This document shows positions 33,408-43,708 of a stretch of DNA of 64,000 nucleotides, one piece after another. The notes below the pieces were generated by a model. That model saw only the letters and a program-made list of their open reading frames with translations, was not told the origin of the DNA and did no database searches. Origin of the DNA: Treponema sp. (GTDB lineage Bacteria > Spirochaetota > Spirochaetia > Treponematales > Treponemataceae); assembly GCA_017534445.1 (NCBI GenBank), contig JAFXWC010000062.1:20012-84011 (forward strand), in the 5' to 3' direction. A program made the translations under genes and the position numbers. Position 1 is the first letter of the stretch; the number at the start of each line of letters is the position of its first letter.

Positions 33408-36008
33408 TTACGAGAAGACTATGCTTCCACCAGAGGCAGATGCCTTTATTGTAGAATTCTCCGTGAACTTTCCGGCAAGCACGTCCTTTGCAAGAGCATT
33501 CTCCACGTAGGTCTGGATTGCCCTCTTTACAGGCCTTGCACCAAAAGACGGATCATAGCCAGCGTCTGCAATAAAGTCTATTGCGCTTTCGTCAAAGACA
33601 AGGTGAATGCGCCTTTCTTCCAGCCTTCGTACAACGCGGTCAAGCTGAATACGGACAATGCCCTTTATGTTTTCCTTGGCCAAGCGGTTGAACATAATGA
33701 TTTCATCAATGCGGTTAAGGAATTCTGGGCGGAAGGTCTGCTTTAAAAGAGCGTCTATCTTCTGCTTTACAGCCTCGGTCTCAGAATTGTCCTTTGCCTC
33801 AAGGATAAGGTCGCTACCAAGGTTACTGGTCATTATTATGATGGTGTTCTTAAAGTCTACGACACGCCCCTGACCGTCGGTAAGCCTTCCGTCGTCAAGC
33901 ACCTGCAGCAGAATGTTAAAGACATCGGGATGGGCCTTTTCCACTTCGTCAAAGAGAAGAACGCTGTAGGGTCTTCTGCGCACTGCTTCCGTAAGCTGGC
34001 CACCTTCGTCATAGCCAACGTATCCTGGCGGTGCTCCAATCAGGCGGGTAACGGAAAACTTTTCCATGTACTCGCTCATGTCAATCCTTGTAAGGGCCTT
34101 TTCATCGTTAAAGAGGAAGTCTGCAAGTGTCTTTGCAAGCTCCGTCTTTCCAACGCCAGTAGGACCAATGAACATAAATGAACCCAAAGGCCTGTTTGGG
34201 TCGCTAAGGCCTGCACGGTTACGCCTTATAGCATCCGAAACAGATGCAACTGCTGCTTCCTGACCGATTACCCTCTTGTGAAGAACGTCTTCAAGTTCCA
34301 GGTACTTCTGCTTTTCGCTTGCCATCATCTTGGAAACAGGAATACCAGTCCAAGTGCTAACAACACGGGCAATGTCTTCTTCCGTAACTTCCTTCCGCAA
34401 AAGGCTCTTTCGCTCTTCGCTTATGTCCTGAGCACCGGATGCTCCTTTTGACTCGCTTTCCTGGGCAGCGGCAAGCTGCTTTTCCAGAGAGGGGATAAGG
34501 GAATACTTTAACTCCGCGGCTTTTTCCAAGTTGCCTTCCCTTGTATACTTTTCCATCTCAAAGCGGGCCTTTTCCAAGTCTTCCTTTACCTTGCGGCTTC
34601 CTTCAATAGCAGTCTTTTCGTTCTGCCACTGGAGCTTCATTGCGTCGCGGCGGCTTGTAACTTCCGCAATTTCCTTTTCAAGCTTTTCAAGCCTTTCCTT
34701 GCTTGCCTGGTCATCCTCTTTGGAAAGGGACTGCTTTTCTATTGCAAGCTGAAGGATTTTCCGTTCAAGCTGATCAAGTTCCACCGGTTGGGATTCAATT
34801 TCCATCTTGATGCGGCTGGCGGCTTCATCAACAAGATCAATGGCCTTGTCGGGAAGGAAGCGGTTTGTTATGTAGCGGTTGCTAAGTGTTGCAGCCTCCA
34901 CAAGTGCCTCGTCGTTTATCTTTACGCCGTGATGAATCTCGTACTTGTCGCGGAGGCCACGAAGAATTGCTATCGTATCTTCAAGAGACGGCTCTGCGCA
35001 AAGAACCTGCTGGAACCTACGCTCCAAGGCGGCATCTTTTTCTATGAACTTGCGGTATTCGTCCAGAGTTGTAGCACCAATTACGTGAAGCTCCCCGCGG
35101 GCAAGGGCAGGCTTTAGAAGATTACCCGCATCCATGCTGCCTTCCGCGTTACCGGCCCCAACAATTGTGTGGAGTTCATCTATAAAGAGGATGATTCTTC
35201 CCTCTGACTTTTTAACTTCATTTATTACGCTCTTGAATCTCTCTTCAAATTCACCGCGGAATTTTGCGCCTGCAACAAGAGAGCCCATGTCAAGCGAAAG
35301 AAGCCTCTTGTCCTTTAGGCTGTCTGGAACGTCTCCGCTTGCAATGCGTCTGGCAAGTCCTTCCACAATGGCTGTTTTTCCAACGCCCGGCTCTCCTATG
35401 AGGACAGGATTGTTTTTTGTGCGGCGGCTTATAACCTGCATAACACGCCTAATTTCTTCGTCACGGCCAATTACAGGGTCAATCTTGTCCTGGCGGGCAA
35501 GGGAAGTCAAGTCTGTGCAGTATTTTTCCAAAGAGCGCATCTTGCTTTCCGGGTCATTAGAATCTACCGTTTGGTTTCCGCGGACTGCCTGCAAAGCCTT
35601 GAGTGCTTCCTTGTGGCTACAGCCAAACCTTTGCAGCAAATTTCCAACAGGGCTGTCGCTTTGGGTCATGGCAAGAAAAATGTGCTCGGTGGAAAGATAC
35701 AGGTCTTTTAGAGAAGACATTTCCTTTTCCGCATTGGCAATTATCTTTTGCGCAGACGAAGAAAATGCCATCTGAACGTTGCCGCTCACCTGTGGGTATG
35801 AATCAAGAAGCCTTTCTACTTCGCCAAGCAAGGTCTCGCTTTGAACTCCAATACGTTCAACCAAAGGAGGAATTGTTCCGTCTTTTTGCCTTAAAAGTGC
35901 ATATAAAAGATGCTCAGGGCCTATCTCGCTGTGGTTCTTTTGCTGGGCAAGGGAATTGGCTTCCTGTATTGCATCCTGTGTTTTTAGAGTCATCTGGTCG
36001 TAATTCAT
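33408..36008 (-). CDS. clpB: ClpB disaggregase
   Basis: An ATP-driven chaperone of 866 residues that, with DnaK, pulls proteins out of aggregates. Domains: Clp N-domain (1-150), AAA1 with GEPGVGKT and [10 protein letters not shown], a long coiled-coil middle domain (about 410-530) that distinguishes ClpB from ClpA/C, then AAA2 with GPTGVGKT and [18 protein letters not shown] lies 6-7 nt before the ATG. No CIRCE element (inverted TTAGCACTC) was seen upstream, so HrcA control at this site is not supported. It is the last of a run of minus-strand genes starting at fliG1. Confidence 0.96.
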   Translation of the reverse strand: MNYDQMTLKTQDAIQEANSLAQQKNHSEIGPEHLLYALLRQKDGTIPPLVERIGVQSETLLGEVERLLDSYPQVSGNVQMAFSSSAQKIIANAEKEMSSLKDLYLSTEHIFLAMTQSDSPVGNLLQRFGCSHKEALKALQAVRGNQTVDSNDPESKMRSLEKYCTDLTSLARQDKIDPVIGRDEEIRRVMQVISRRTKNNPVLIGEPGVGKTAIVEGLARRIASGDVPDSLKDKRLLSLDMGSLVAGAKFRGEFEERFKSVINEVKKSEGRIILFIDELHTIVGAGNAEGSMDAGNLLKPALARGELHVIGATTLDEYRKFIEKDAALERRFQQVLCAEPSLEDTIAILRGLRDKYEIHHGVKINDEALVEAATLSNRYITNRFLPDKAIDLVDEAASRIKMEIESQPVELDQLERKILQLAIEKQSLSKEDDQASKERLEKLEKEIAEVTSRRDAMKLQWQNEKTAIEGSRKVKEDLEKARFEMEKYTREGNLEKAAELKYSLIPSLEKQLAAAQESESKGASGAQDISEERKSLLRKEVTEEDIARVVSTWTGIPVSKMMASEKQKYLELEDVLHKRVIGQEAAVASVSDAIRRNRAGLSDPNRPLGSFMFIGPTGVGKTELAKTLADFLFNDEKALTRIDMSEYMEKFSVTRLIGAPPGYVGYDEGGQLTEAVRRRPYSVLLFDEVEKAHPDVFNILLQVLDDGRLTDGQGRVVDFKNTIIIMTSNLGSDLILEAKDNSETEAVKQKIDALLKQTFRPEFLNRIDEIIMFNRLAKENIKGIVRIQLDRVVRRLEERRIHLVFDESAIDFIADAGYDPSFGARPVKRAIQTYVENALAKDVLAGKFTENSTIKASASGGSIVFS

Positions 36009-36080
36009 TTTTTACCTCCAGTTTTACTTCATCAACTGTTTAAAAAATAATTACGAATCGCTCAAAAGGCAAGATTTTTT

Positions 36081-37259
36081 TTATGTTTCCGGGAATTCTA
36101 TGTTGCCGTATTCGCAGACCACATTTGCAATGCGCACGTCTTCGATTAGCTCCAGGTTCTTTTTAATTTTGTTGAAGACCTTAAGCTCGCCGGTACCGTT
36201 GCCACCGCCAAGGATTTTTAAAAGTTTGCGGCCACCTTCCGGGCATTCGTAGTCGCGGATGAACATTGCAGATGCGTTGCAGAAAACATCTATGTCTACA
36301 ACGCGCTTTCTGTCGTGAATGCTAACAGTCCAGTGCAGGCGCACACCCTCGTCGTCTTCCGGCATTTCCGTACATTCGTAAGTTATCGTGTACTTTTTGT
36401 GCTTGTCTGCGTGGAATTCAATTTTGTTTCCTTCAAGGCAGATAAGGACGGAAAGCTTGTCATTGTACACCCCCTGAACGGCAACACATGAATGATCCAT
36501 TACCTTTCCGTTTATGATGCTGGTAAAGTTTGAGGAATTAAGGTGGTAAATTGGAGAAACAAAATTCTTGCCCCAGTTCTTGTCTATGTAACCGTATGAT
36601 TTTTTGGGCATAACCACGTATTCTTCGCCGTCAAAGATTATGCGTCCTTCAAAAGACGTGCGGGCTCCAAAACAGGCCCAGTGGTTTCCAACGCCATGAT
36701 AATCAGGTGTAAACTCTATTTGCTTCTTGAATTTAAGGCTCCAGGACATGCTTCCTGCCTGGCACAAGAGTTCCGGCTTTTCCTGAAGTTCAGCGGCAGT
36801 TACGCACACGGAACCATAAGTTGCATCATCAGTAAGCATGCACATTTCACCGCTTGCACCGCCAACCTTTATAAGATAGTCTGTCTTGCCAAATTCAAGC
36901 TGTTCAGGTGGAAAGTAGGCGTTCATCTGCTTGCCGTTTTCCGAAAGCATTCCGGCCTTTACCATTGCAAAAGAAGGCTGAACATATTCTTCCGTCTGCA
37001 TTGAAGTTGCAGCCTGGGTTCCCGCAAGTGCATACTGCAGGTCAGAAGCGGATTTTTTATTGCGGCTCTTGAAGCCTAAAATACATTTGTCTGGGGAAAG
37101 CGCAGGGTTTACAACATAAAATTCTATGAGGAAGGTCTTTTCTTCGCCTGTTGTCTTGTTAAAACCATTGGTAACGATACGCCACTCGTCAAAGCCATTC
37201 CTTTTTAAGGCACCCTTGAGCATGTACCGTTCATTACGGCTGATTTTCTTTACTGCCAT
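36081..37259 (-). CDS. Tocopherol-cyclase-like (lipocalin-type beta-barrel) protein
   Basis: A protein of 392 residues, no signal peptide. The segment WACFGARTSFEGRIIFDG, MPKKSYGYIDKNWGKNF and the SPIYHLNSSNFTS stretch resemble proteins annotated as tocopherol cyclase/AttH-like in clostridia and treponemes. These are large double-barrel lipocalin folds with no vitamin E pathway nearby. The actual substrate is unknown. A weak ribosome site (GGGTGGG) precedes the ATG. It is transcribed with its minus-strand neighbours. Confidence 0.6.
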   Translation of the reverse strand: MAVKKISRNERYMLKGALKRNGFDEWRIVTNGFNKTTGEEKTFLIEFYVVNPALSPDKCILGFKSRNKKSASDLQYALAGTQAATSMQTEEYVQPSFAMVKAGMLSENGKQMNAYFPPEQLEFGKTDYLIKVGGASGEMCMLTDDATYGSVCVTAAELQEKPELLCQAGSMSWSLKFKKQIEFTPDYHGVGNHWACFGARTSFEGRIIFDGEEYVVMPKKSYGYIDKNWGKNFVSPIYHLNSSNFTSIINGKVMDHSCVAVQGVYNDKLSVLICLEGNKIEFHADKHKKYTITYECTEMPEDDEGVRLHWTVSIHDRKRVVDIDVFCNASAMFIRDYECPEGGRKLLKILGGGNGTGELKVFNKIKKNLELIEDVRIANVVCEYGNIEFPET

Positions 37260-37344
37260 TTTTTCCCACCCAAAGCAAATAAGTTAAGCCCGAAATCAAG
37301 TTTAAATCCGGGTTCTTAACTTTATCTTCGGCAGAAGGGAGGCT

Positions 37345-37578
37345 CTATTTAAACATTTTCTGCAAGGTTTTGGAAAGTTCGTCCTTGTCAGCGGGGAAAT
37401 TTTCGTCTAGGAATTCAAAGCAATTCTGGGCATTAATCTGAACATGCTCATACCAGATTGAGTACAGCTCAGGCTCAAAGCCAGGCCCCGGATAAGGCGC
37501 TCCCTGCACGTCTGAAACAAGCTGCCTTATCATCCCTACAAATTTTTCCATAGAAGCTTTTTTATCCATATCAAACAT
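37345..37578 (-). CDS. Small acidic protein of unknown function
   Basis: A protein of 77 residues, no signal peptide, mostly helical with a central PYPGPGFEPE turn. No family was recognised. GAAGGG lies 5 nt before the ATG. It starts 25 nt after the stop of the M16 protease and is followed by the lipocalin-like gene, all on the minus strand, so it is probably part of that transcript. Confidence 0.65.
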   Translation of the reverse strand: MFDMDKKASMEKFVGMIRQLVSDVQGAPYPGPGFEPELYSIWYEHVQINAQNCFEFLDENFPADKDELSKTLQKMFK

Positions 37579-37603
37579 ACCTACCCTTCTTTATCGGCTA
37601 TTA

Positions 37604-40600
37604 TCATAACATTATTTTAACATATTTTCCACGAATTTGGGCTCCGTCAGGCAAAATGTCCTTTTTACCGGCCTTTTTAAATGGATTTCCCGCCATGTCA
37701 GAACCGAAAATCACCACGTACTTGCCCTTTTTAACATTGTCACTTAAGCGGTTTACAGCCTTCTGAACGTCCACCGGCTTTATCTTGAGCAGCTGCACCT
37801 GTTCCTTAAAGACAGAGGCCGCCTCTATGCCGTAAAGCTTTCTGAAAAAAAACATGGCTCCCTTTGTAGAAGGAGTGCGAGGGACAACTTCCGCAGAATA
37901 GCAACCGGTTATAGCCCTGTCCACAACATCCTTTGAAAATTCCCTTCCAAAATCCTTCTCAACAGCCTGAATAAGGGTTCCCAGAGAATCGAATGGATTC
38001 GGGTCACGGTAGGTGCTGTACTTTAGGATGCCAGAGTCGCCCCTTGACGTAAGCGAAACACCGTATGCACCACCCTGCATGCGAACATCATTCCAAAGTG
38101 TTGTAGTAGAAAGCAGGTGGGAATAGACATGCTCAGCAACGGAATCCTTTGTTCCCGAGAAAGAAGCTGGAAAGACATAGGCCGAATATCCTGACGCTCC
38201 TGGAACCTCTATGTATTCTGCCTCCGCCTCAGATAAAATACCCTTAGAAGAATTAACAGCCTTGAATCCGCGGAGTGCCGTCATTGCATAAAAATCAGAA
38301 TCCTTGTTGGCAAACTTTTTGCGAAGCGAATGAATTCCAGCCGATTTTATGAAAAGAGGTAGCTCTCCTGAAAAAAGAGCCAGCCCCTTCTTGCTAGCAA
38401 TCACGTTAACCACCGCACCACCTTTTTTTACCTTAGTAAAAATTTCGTTGAGCTTAGCGGCAAGTTTTTTTACCGGCATTGAATAATTCTTTTTTGCAGT
38501 TTCAACAGAAGACAGGCCTTCCCAAATTTCGTGAAGTGCGCATGCCTTGTTAACAGTGCAGGAAGCCCTCATTGCAGAATAGACATTGCCGTAAGGAATT
38601 ATAGTCGTACGCATTGAATTGTACTGGGAAGTTACCAAATCCTTAAGTCTTGCAGTGTCGGAAAAATCAGTCTTTTTGATGCAGTCCGCCAAGACGGAAA
38701 ATGCATCCTTAGTGTATTCCTCAAGGAATTTTATGCGGAAGATAATCCAATCCCGCCCCGCATAGGGTTTGCTAAAGTATTCAGCAGAAGCGTTGTATGC
38801 AACGGGTGCAGTATGCGGATAGGCACCGATTCCTCCGCTCACGCACTGAATCTTGGTCTGAACCTTGTCCCATGGTTCGCCACCCCAGCCAACTTGTCCC
38901 ATGCACATGCAAAGGCAGGGAATAAACTCATAGTCAGCGGCAGAAAGAACGTCGGCAGGAAAAGCAACATGAACATAGGTAATTCCGTTCGTAGCTTCCT
39001 TGGTGGAAAAAACAGTAACTCCGCCAAAATCCTTTTCCGAAGAAGAAATTTTCATCTTCATTGGAACAAGGTCCTTTACATTCAACGAAGGAATAAGGCT
39101 TTCTTCTTTTTCTGTAAGAGGCTTGTTCTGGAATTTCCTCATCTTTTGCAGGGACGCCAGAAGTTCTTCCTTGTTCGACTCCCTGTACATTTTTTGCGCA
39201 AGCTTCTTTTCCATAAGGGCCCGCTTCTTGCTCCATGCCAAGGAGGCCGTTACGGTAACAAGCGAGCGGTTCTTATTTTTAAGAAGGTATTTTTGTATAA
39301 TAGAAGAGACGTATTCCTTATCACTGAAAATTTTCTTCTTGAGCTTTTCATATTCGGCAGTGAACAAAAGAGTTTCCCAAGGCTTTGCACCGTAGCCCCA
39401 TCCGCGCAGGGAACGAGAAAGCAATGAAAGGGATTCAGGCCCAGAGATGCGGACAATTTCCTTGTTGCTGAACTCAACGTCCATGCAAACGCGCTTAAGG
39501 TCATCCTCCGGGATTCCTTTTTGGCAAAGGTCTTCCAGCGTAGAAAGAACAAGGCTTCCAACTTTTTTTATGTTCTCGCTTTTTACACCACGCAAGCCGC
39601 AAAAAAGCAAGGGGTACTTACTGCTGATGTAATGACCTGTCTGGGGAGCAGAATCTTCTCCAAGACCAGAATCAAGAAGAGCCTTTTGAATCGGAGCACA
39701 ATCATCACTCCAAAGAAGGGTACTAAGGAACATGGCTTCCACCTGAACACTTACGCGGTCAAGGCACTCTGGAATTTTCCAGGAGCAGATTACGCTGTTT
39801 GTCCCTTCCTTTGATTCTGAATCAGCAGGTCCATAGGCATGGAAATATTTTTTTATCTTTACATTCTTTTCCTTTGGCCAGGCAGCTTTCTTTCCGGCAG
39901 AAGAAATTTTCTTTAGGATGTTCTTGTCCAAAAAATCCAACTGCTCTTCCGTTGGAATGTTTCCGTAGAGGAAGACGCGGCAGTTTGCGGCGCAATAATG
40001 CTTTTTGTGGAATTCCTTAAAGTGCTTGTAGGTAAGTTCCGGTATGCAAATTGGATCACCGCCAAAGTCCGTAGTGTAATGGGTTCCAGCAAGCAGGGCT
40101 TCTATGGGCTTGTCCATGGCAATTGATTCAAAGGATGAATAGTCACCCTTCATCTCGTTGTAGACAACACCGGATATGGTCTTGTTCTTGCCTTCCACTT
40201 CCAGCCTTACGCCTTCCTGCATAAAGACTTCTTTTTTTAGCAGGGGAAAAAACACCGCATCCGCATAGACTCCCATCAGGTTAAAGTAGTCAGCCTTTAA
40301 AACGGAAGCTACCGGAAAAACCGTAAAGTTCTGCGTGGTGTAGGCATTAAGATAGGTGTTTACGCTCTGATTTTCCAAGCGGATAAAAGGATCCTTTAGC
40401 GGATATTTTTTTGAGCCGCACAAAACGCTGTGCTCAATTACATGTGCCACACCTGTATTCTCTTCGTTGGGAGTGGCAAAAATAAAGGCAAAGGTATTTT
40501 CCTCATCATCATTCAAAAGATGGAAAACTTCCATGCCTGTTTTTTCGTGAACAAGATAAACACCACTTGAATCGCAATCAGGAACAGGAACTACGTTAAG

Positions 40601-40639
40601 AACCCTAAAGCCCTTGTATTTCTGGTTCACCTGCATCAT
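37604..40639 (-). CDS. M16C zinc metallopeptidase (presequence-protease family)
   Basis: A protein of 1011 residues that should cleave short peptides inside a closed two-half chamber. The inverted zinc motif HVIEH is at residues 66-70, and the distal Glu lies in VVYNEMKGDYSS. The length and the C-terminal half (ITYVHVAFPADVLS, MQGGAYGVSLTSRGDSG) match the M16C group (PreP, Cym1, Clostridium HypA). There is no signal peptide, so it acts in the cytosol. The start overlaps the fliG1 stop by four bases (ATGA), coupling the two genes. Confidence 0.92.
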   Translation of the reverse strand: MMQVNQKYKGFRVLNVVPVPDCDSSGVYLVHEKTGMEVFHLLNDDEENTFAFIFATPNEENTGVAHVIEHSVLCGSKKYPLKDPFIRLENQSVNTYLNAYTTQNFTVFPVASVLKADYFNLMGVYADAVFFPLLKKEVFMQEGVRLEVEGKNKTISGVVYNEMKGDYSSFESIAMDKPIEALLAGTHYTTDFGGDPICIPELTYKHFKEFHKKHYCAANCRVFLYGNIPTEEQLDFLDKNILKKISSAGKKAAWPKEKNVKIKKYFHAYGPADSESKEGTNSVICSWKIPECLDRVSVQVEAMFLSTLLWSDDCAPIQKALLDSGLGEDSAPQTGHYISSKYPLLFCGLRGVKSENIKKVGSLVLSTLEDLCQKGIPEDDLKRVCMDVEFSNKEIVRISGPESLSLLSRSLRGWGYGAKPWETLLFTAEYEKLKKKIFSDKEYVSSIIQKYLLKNKNRSLVTVTASLAWSKKRALMEKKLAQKMYRESNKEELLASLQKMRKFQNKPLTEKEESLIPSLNVKDLVPMKMKISSSEKDFGGVTVFSTKEATNGITYVHVAFPADVLSAADYEFIPCLCMCMGQVGWGGEPWDKVQTKIQCVSGGIGAYPHTAPVAYNASAEYFSKPYAGRDWIIFRIKFLEEYTKDAFSVLADCIKKTDFSDTARLKDLVTSQYNSMRTTIIPYGNVYSAMRASCTVNKACALHEIWEGLSSVETAKKNYSMPVKKLAAKLNEIFTKVKKGGAVVNVIASKKGLALFSGELPLFIKSAGIHSLRKKFANKDSDFYAMTALRGFKAVNSSKGILSEAEAEYIEVPGASGYSAYVFPASFSGTKDSVAEHVYSHLLSTTTLWNDVRMQGGAYGVSLTSRGDSGILKYSTYRDPNPFDSLGTLIQAVEKDFGREFSKDVVDRAITGCYSAEVVPRTPSTKGAMFFFRKLYGIEAASVFKEQVQLLKIKPVDVQKAVNRLSDNVKKGKYVVIFGSDMAGNPFKKAGKKDILPDGAQIRGKYVKIML

Positions 40640-42090
40640 ACGTAAACCTCACCGTCGTCACGTCCGTCTACGCGAAGGTCTCCGTCTTCCCAAGCACGAC
40701 GCAACTCTGAGTAGAACTGGTTTGTGATTCTGTCGCAGTCAATCTTTAGGACATGCTCACGAAGCTCTTCGTCTTCCAGAATTGCCTCTGCCCTGTTTCT
40801 TGAAACGTTGCTCAAAATCTTTTCGCGGAAGGCAGGACTCTTTCCCCTGATAAGAAGGGCAATATCCTCTTCCTGCATTGAGTGCAGCTTGTTCTGCATA
40901 AAGCGGTCGTCCGCACCAATAACGTCTTCCTCGGTAAAAAGCCTTCTGCGAAGGTCCTCTCCAAGCTGGGGGTCCTGGTCGAATATGTCTTCAAGGATTG
41001 CATTCTCCGCAAGGGGATCCATGCGCTTAAGAATTTGTGCAAGGACTCCGCGTCCGTCAAGGTTCTGGGTGTTCTCCGTGTTCTGCGTGAGCATCTTTTC
41101 ATTAAGGCTCTTGCTGATTCTTTTCATTACCTCAGGGGCTACGGGCTTCATCTTTGCAAGGCGCATAACGATGTCTGCCTTTGCGCTGGGGTCCATTGCC
41201 TTGATTACGGCAGCGGCCTTCTTTGGTTCAACCTGGGAAAGAACAAGCGCCTGTACCGCAGGAGACTCTCCGCCTATAAGGATTCCGATTCGCTCCGCAT
41301 TGGCATCTTCAAGATAGTCAAAAGGCTTTCCTTCTGGATACTGGACGGACTTTTCCAAAAGCTCCTCTGCCCTTTGTGAGCCGTATGCCTTTGTAAGGAT
41401 TGTGCGTGCAGTGTCTATGCCACCGCTTTCCCTTGCCTTGTCCAAAAGGGTTTCAAATTCGGCAAGAACCTGCTCTGCTTCTTCCGGCGTAACTTTCTGA
41501 ACCGCAGCAATCTCCGGTATTATCTTTTCCGTCTGCTCTTCGGTCAAATGCGGAATGATTTTTGCGGCCTCGTCAACTCCAATAACAACAAGGAATTTTG
41601 CAACGCGACGGTAGATGCTTTCCTTCTCGCCAGGCTGCTTTGGCTGCTCGGGAACTTTTACAAGCCCCCTTGAAACAAGTGCCTTTGCGGCCTCACGGAC
41701 ATCCTCATCCGTAGCAGACTGTTTCTTCTTAAAATAAGTGCCTGTCTTTGCGGCTATCTTAGCCTCTTCCTTTGCGCGCATGTCGGCAAAGAGGTCTGAA
41801 CTTTCAACTTTGTTGCGTCTGGGAGCTGGTGGCTGGGAAAGAGGAGCCCTGTTTTTCTCGCGCTCCTTTGCATTCTCAAGAATAGAATCCACCTGCCTGT
41901 TGACTTTCTGAAAAACAGGCTTTCTAACAAGGGGAACATGCCCCGGTTCCTCTGTTCTTCGTATGTCGCGGGACACGCTCTTTATTAAATCTTCTCCACT
42001 GGAAGCATTTTTCTCTTCCGCAGAAGCATCAGGGTTTCCAATATCAGCCACTTTCTTGTAAGCATTCAGGCGCAAATCGTTTAAATTCAT
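40636..42090 (-). CDS. fliG: FliG-like protein, spirochaete FliG1 type
   Basis: A protein of 484 residues against about 340 for canonical FliG. The N-terminal 150 residues are charged, Pro-rich and probably disordered. FliG middle and C-terminal domains follow (IGILIGGESPAVQALVLSQVEPKKAAAVIKAM, then DLRRRLFTEEDVIGADDRFMQNKLHSMQEEDIALLIRG with the charged helix region). FliG forms the flagellar C-ring and contacts the stator. Spirochaetes carry two; the longer FliG1 is known in Borrelia to matter for asymmetric flagellar behaviour. That this is FliG1 and not the main rotor FliG is inferred from length and from the lack of flagellar neighbours. No Shine-Dalgarno sequence; leaderless promoter upstream. 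Confidence 0.85.
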   Translation of the reverse strand: MNLNDLRLNAYKKVADIGNPDASAEEKNASSGEDLIKSVSRDIRRTEEPGHVPLVRKPVFQKVNRQVDSILENAKEREKNRAPLSQPPAPRRNKVESSDLFADMRAKEEAKIAAKTGTYFKKKQSATDEDVREAAKALVSRGLVKVPEQPKQPGEKESIYRRVAKFLVVIGVDEAAKIIPHLTEEQTEKIIPEIAAVQKVTPEEAEQVLAEFETLLDKARESGGIDTARTILTKAYGSQRAEELLEKSVQYPEGKPFDYLEDANAERIGILIGGESPAVQALVLSQVEPKKAAAVIKAMDPSAKADIVMRLAKMKPVAPEVMKRISKSLNEKMLTQNTENTQNLDGRGVLAQILKRMDPLAENAILEDIFDQDPQLGEDLRRRLFTEEDVIGADDRFMQNKLHSMQEEDIALLIRGKSPAFREKILSNVSRNRAEAILEDEELREHVLKIDCDRITNQFYSELRRAWEDGDLRVDGRDDGEVYV

Positions 42091-42097
42091 GGAATAT

Positions 42098-42126
42098 ATT
42101 TTATTTTATATAGCAAAGAATTACAA
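42098..42126 (-). promoter_or_regulatory. fliG1 promoter, leaderless type
   Basis: On the minus strand TTGTAA (42121-42126) and TAAAAT (42098-42103) are 17 nt apart; the ATG starts 7 nt after the -10. The rest of the gap to 42346 shows no gene. Confidence 0.6.
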
Positions 42127-42346
42127 GTAGTTGGCGGGGATGGGGAGGTGACAAAGATAAAAGTATGGAAATTGTCTGAGTTTTCCCAGTTCCAGGAGGC
42201 CCCTGAATAATACTTACCTGATTATTTAAGCAGTGCTTACAGCTTTAAGCCAACTATTGTTACAACAAAAAGAAAATATTAGCGAGTAGATTTTTGATTA
42301 TTTGAAAAGATGGAATAAACATATCGTGGAAGACATCCATATCATT

Positions 42347-43708
42347 TTACTCTATCAATTTTAACTCTGAAATATTTATCAAGTTTCTAAAATCAGTATA
42401 GTCCATTGCAGACTGAGGTATAATAAAGGGCCTGGTTTCCATTTCTGCGGTTTCACTTGCAAACGGCCTAATAGTCCAGCTTGTTCTAGATGTGTTTACA
42501 TCTTTAGAAGGATATATAAACACCCCTTTTCTTGCATCCATAATATGAATATAAGAAATCATTTGTGCAATATCATCAGCAGGTGGATTCTTATCATCAA
42601 AGTTTTTGTATTTTGCATCAAGAATCACATCTGCTAATTCGTCCTTTAAGCTGTGTCCAGCTTTTGGTTTATAGAAATCAGGATAAAAGTTTCCTACATT
42701 ACTTTTCTCAAACGGATGAATAACTCCATTCTTCTTTTTATTTTCCGGATGTTCATATCCCTTTTTCTTTAATATTGTTGCAAGATATTCTTCCCAAAGC
42801 CAGGCTCCATCAAAAAGCAATCCATAAATCTGGTTCTTAGAGTTGTCGTATTTAATCTTTTCATGAAGTAATATCATTCGGCAAATCTTTTGAAGGTCTC
42901 TGTACCTGTAAAAGTATGGAGATTTAATTGACCTGCTTGTTTTAGAAAGGATCTTATTTCTTTCCATCCGGTTATAAAGTGGAGTTGCATTTACAATGGT
43001 TTCCACGGCCGTTTTGACTTCTTCGTTGCTTGCCAGAATAGATTTGAAGGTATTACTTGAATGCATATATTCAATGGTATGCCTTACCAATTCTGTAATT
43101 GGATTATCAAAACTATATTCCCGTATATTGTATGCAATTTTTCCATTTGCCGGTATGTTGAACCGTATATGGCGATTTATATCGATTATACCTCTAACAT
43201 TTGAATCATTGTATTCGTGTTTTTGATACTCTTTGTAAACACCTTGTCTTAATGCACTTATGAGATACTGGGGAAACAAGAATGGAAGCAGATTGAATAT
43301 TTTGTCGGGACTTCTTGTGCTTTTTAAGTTTGTCAGATTTATATGACAAACCTTTTCTAACATATAATGAAGGAAGAAATCATTCTTTTCTGAGATTTTT
43401 CCATCAATATTATGAGTAAAGCGGGAACAAATATTTAACTCAGTATCATTGCGTCCGATAAAGCCCATGATATTTCCAGTATCTATGGAAAAGAAATTAT
43501 CGCTTTCTTTCAAAGTAAAAATAACAGAATCTTTAATCTGATCATCAGTATCTTCAATTCTTGGAGGAAATATGAGAATTCCAAACTCTGACTGTAAATC
43601 ACCTATTGTTTTATTTGCAATCTTTCTGAGGTTTTCAAAGTCGTGAATAAGATGTGGTAGAGGAAGTTGTTGTTTAAAAGTATTATCAATTACTGTAATT
43701 CGACTCAT
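42347..43708 (-). CDS. mcrC: McrC-like nuclease subunit
   Basis: A protein of 453 residues, the partner of McrB in a modification-dependent restriction system that cuts DNA carrying modified bases. The N-terminal part is the McrC DNA-binding region. The C-terminal PD-(D/E)xK nuclease shows NFYPDFY and then LADVILDAKYKNF with the catalytic D-A-K core. The start overlaps the mcrB stop by four bases (ATGA), the usual coupling for this pair. It is more AT-rich than the flanking housekeeping genes, consistent with transfer. Confidence 0.85.
   Translation of the reverse strand: MSRITVIDNTFKQQLPLPHLIHDFENLRKIANKTIGDLQSEFGILIFPPRIEDTDDQIKDSVIFTLKESDNFFSIDTGNIMGFIGRNDTELNICSRFTHNIDGKISEKNDFFLHYMLEKVCHINLTNLKSTRSPDKIFNLLPFLFPQYLISALRQGVYKEYQKHEYNDSNVRGIIDINRHIRFNIPANGKIAYNIREYSFDNPITELVRHTIEYMHSSNTFKSILASNEEVKTAVETIVNATPLYNRMERNKILSKTSRSIKSPYFYRYRDLQKICRMILLHEKIKYDNSKNQIYGLLFDGAWLWEEYLATILKKKGYEHPENKKKNGVIHPFEKSNVGNFYPDFYKPKAGHSLKDELADVILDAKYKNFDDKNPPADDIAQMISYIHIMDARKGVFIYPSKDVNTSRTSWTIRPFASETAEMETRPFIIPQSAMDYTDFRNLINISELKLIE

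Noticed and set aside
36009..36080. CIRCE-type heat-shock operator before clpB
   Set aside because: No TTAGCACTC inverted repeat is present; only a GGAGG ribosome site is seen.
42140..42210. Short frame VTKIKVWKLSEFSQFQEAPE upstream of fliG1
   Set aside because: Only 20 codons, with no start context or recognised family; possibly debris.
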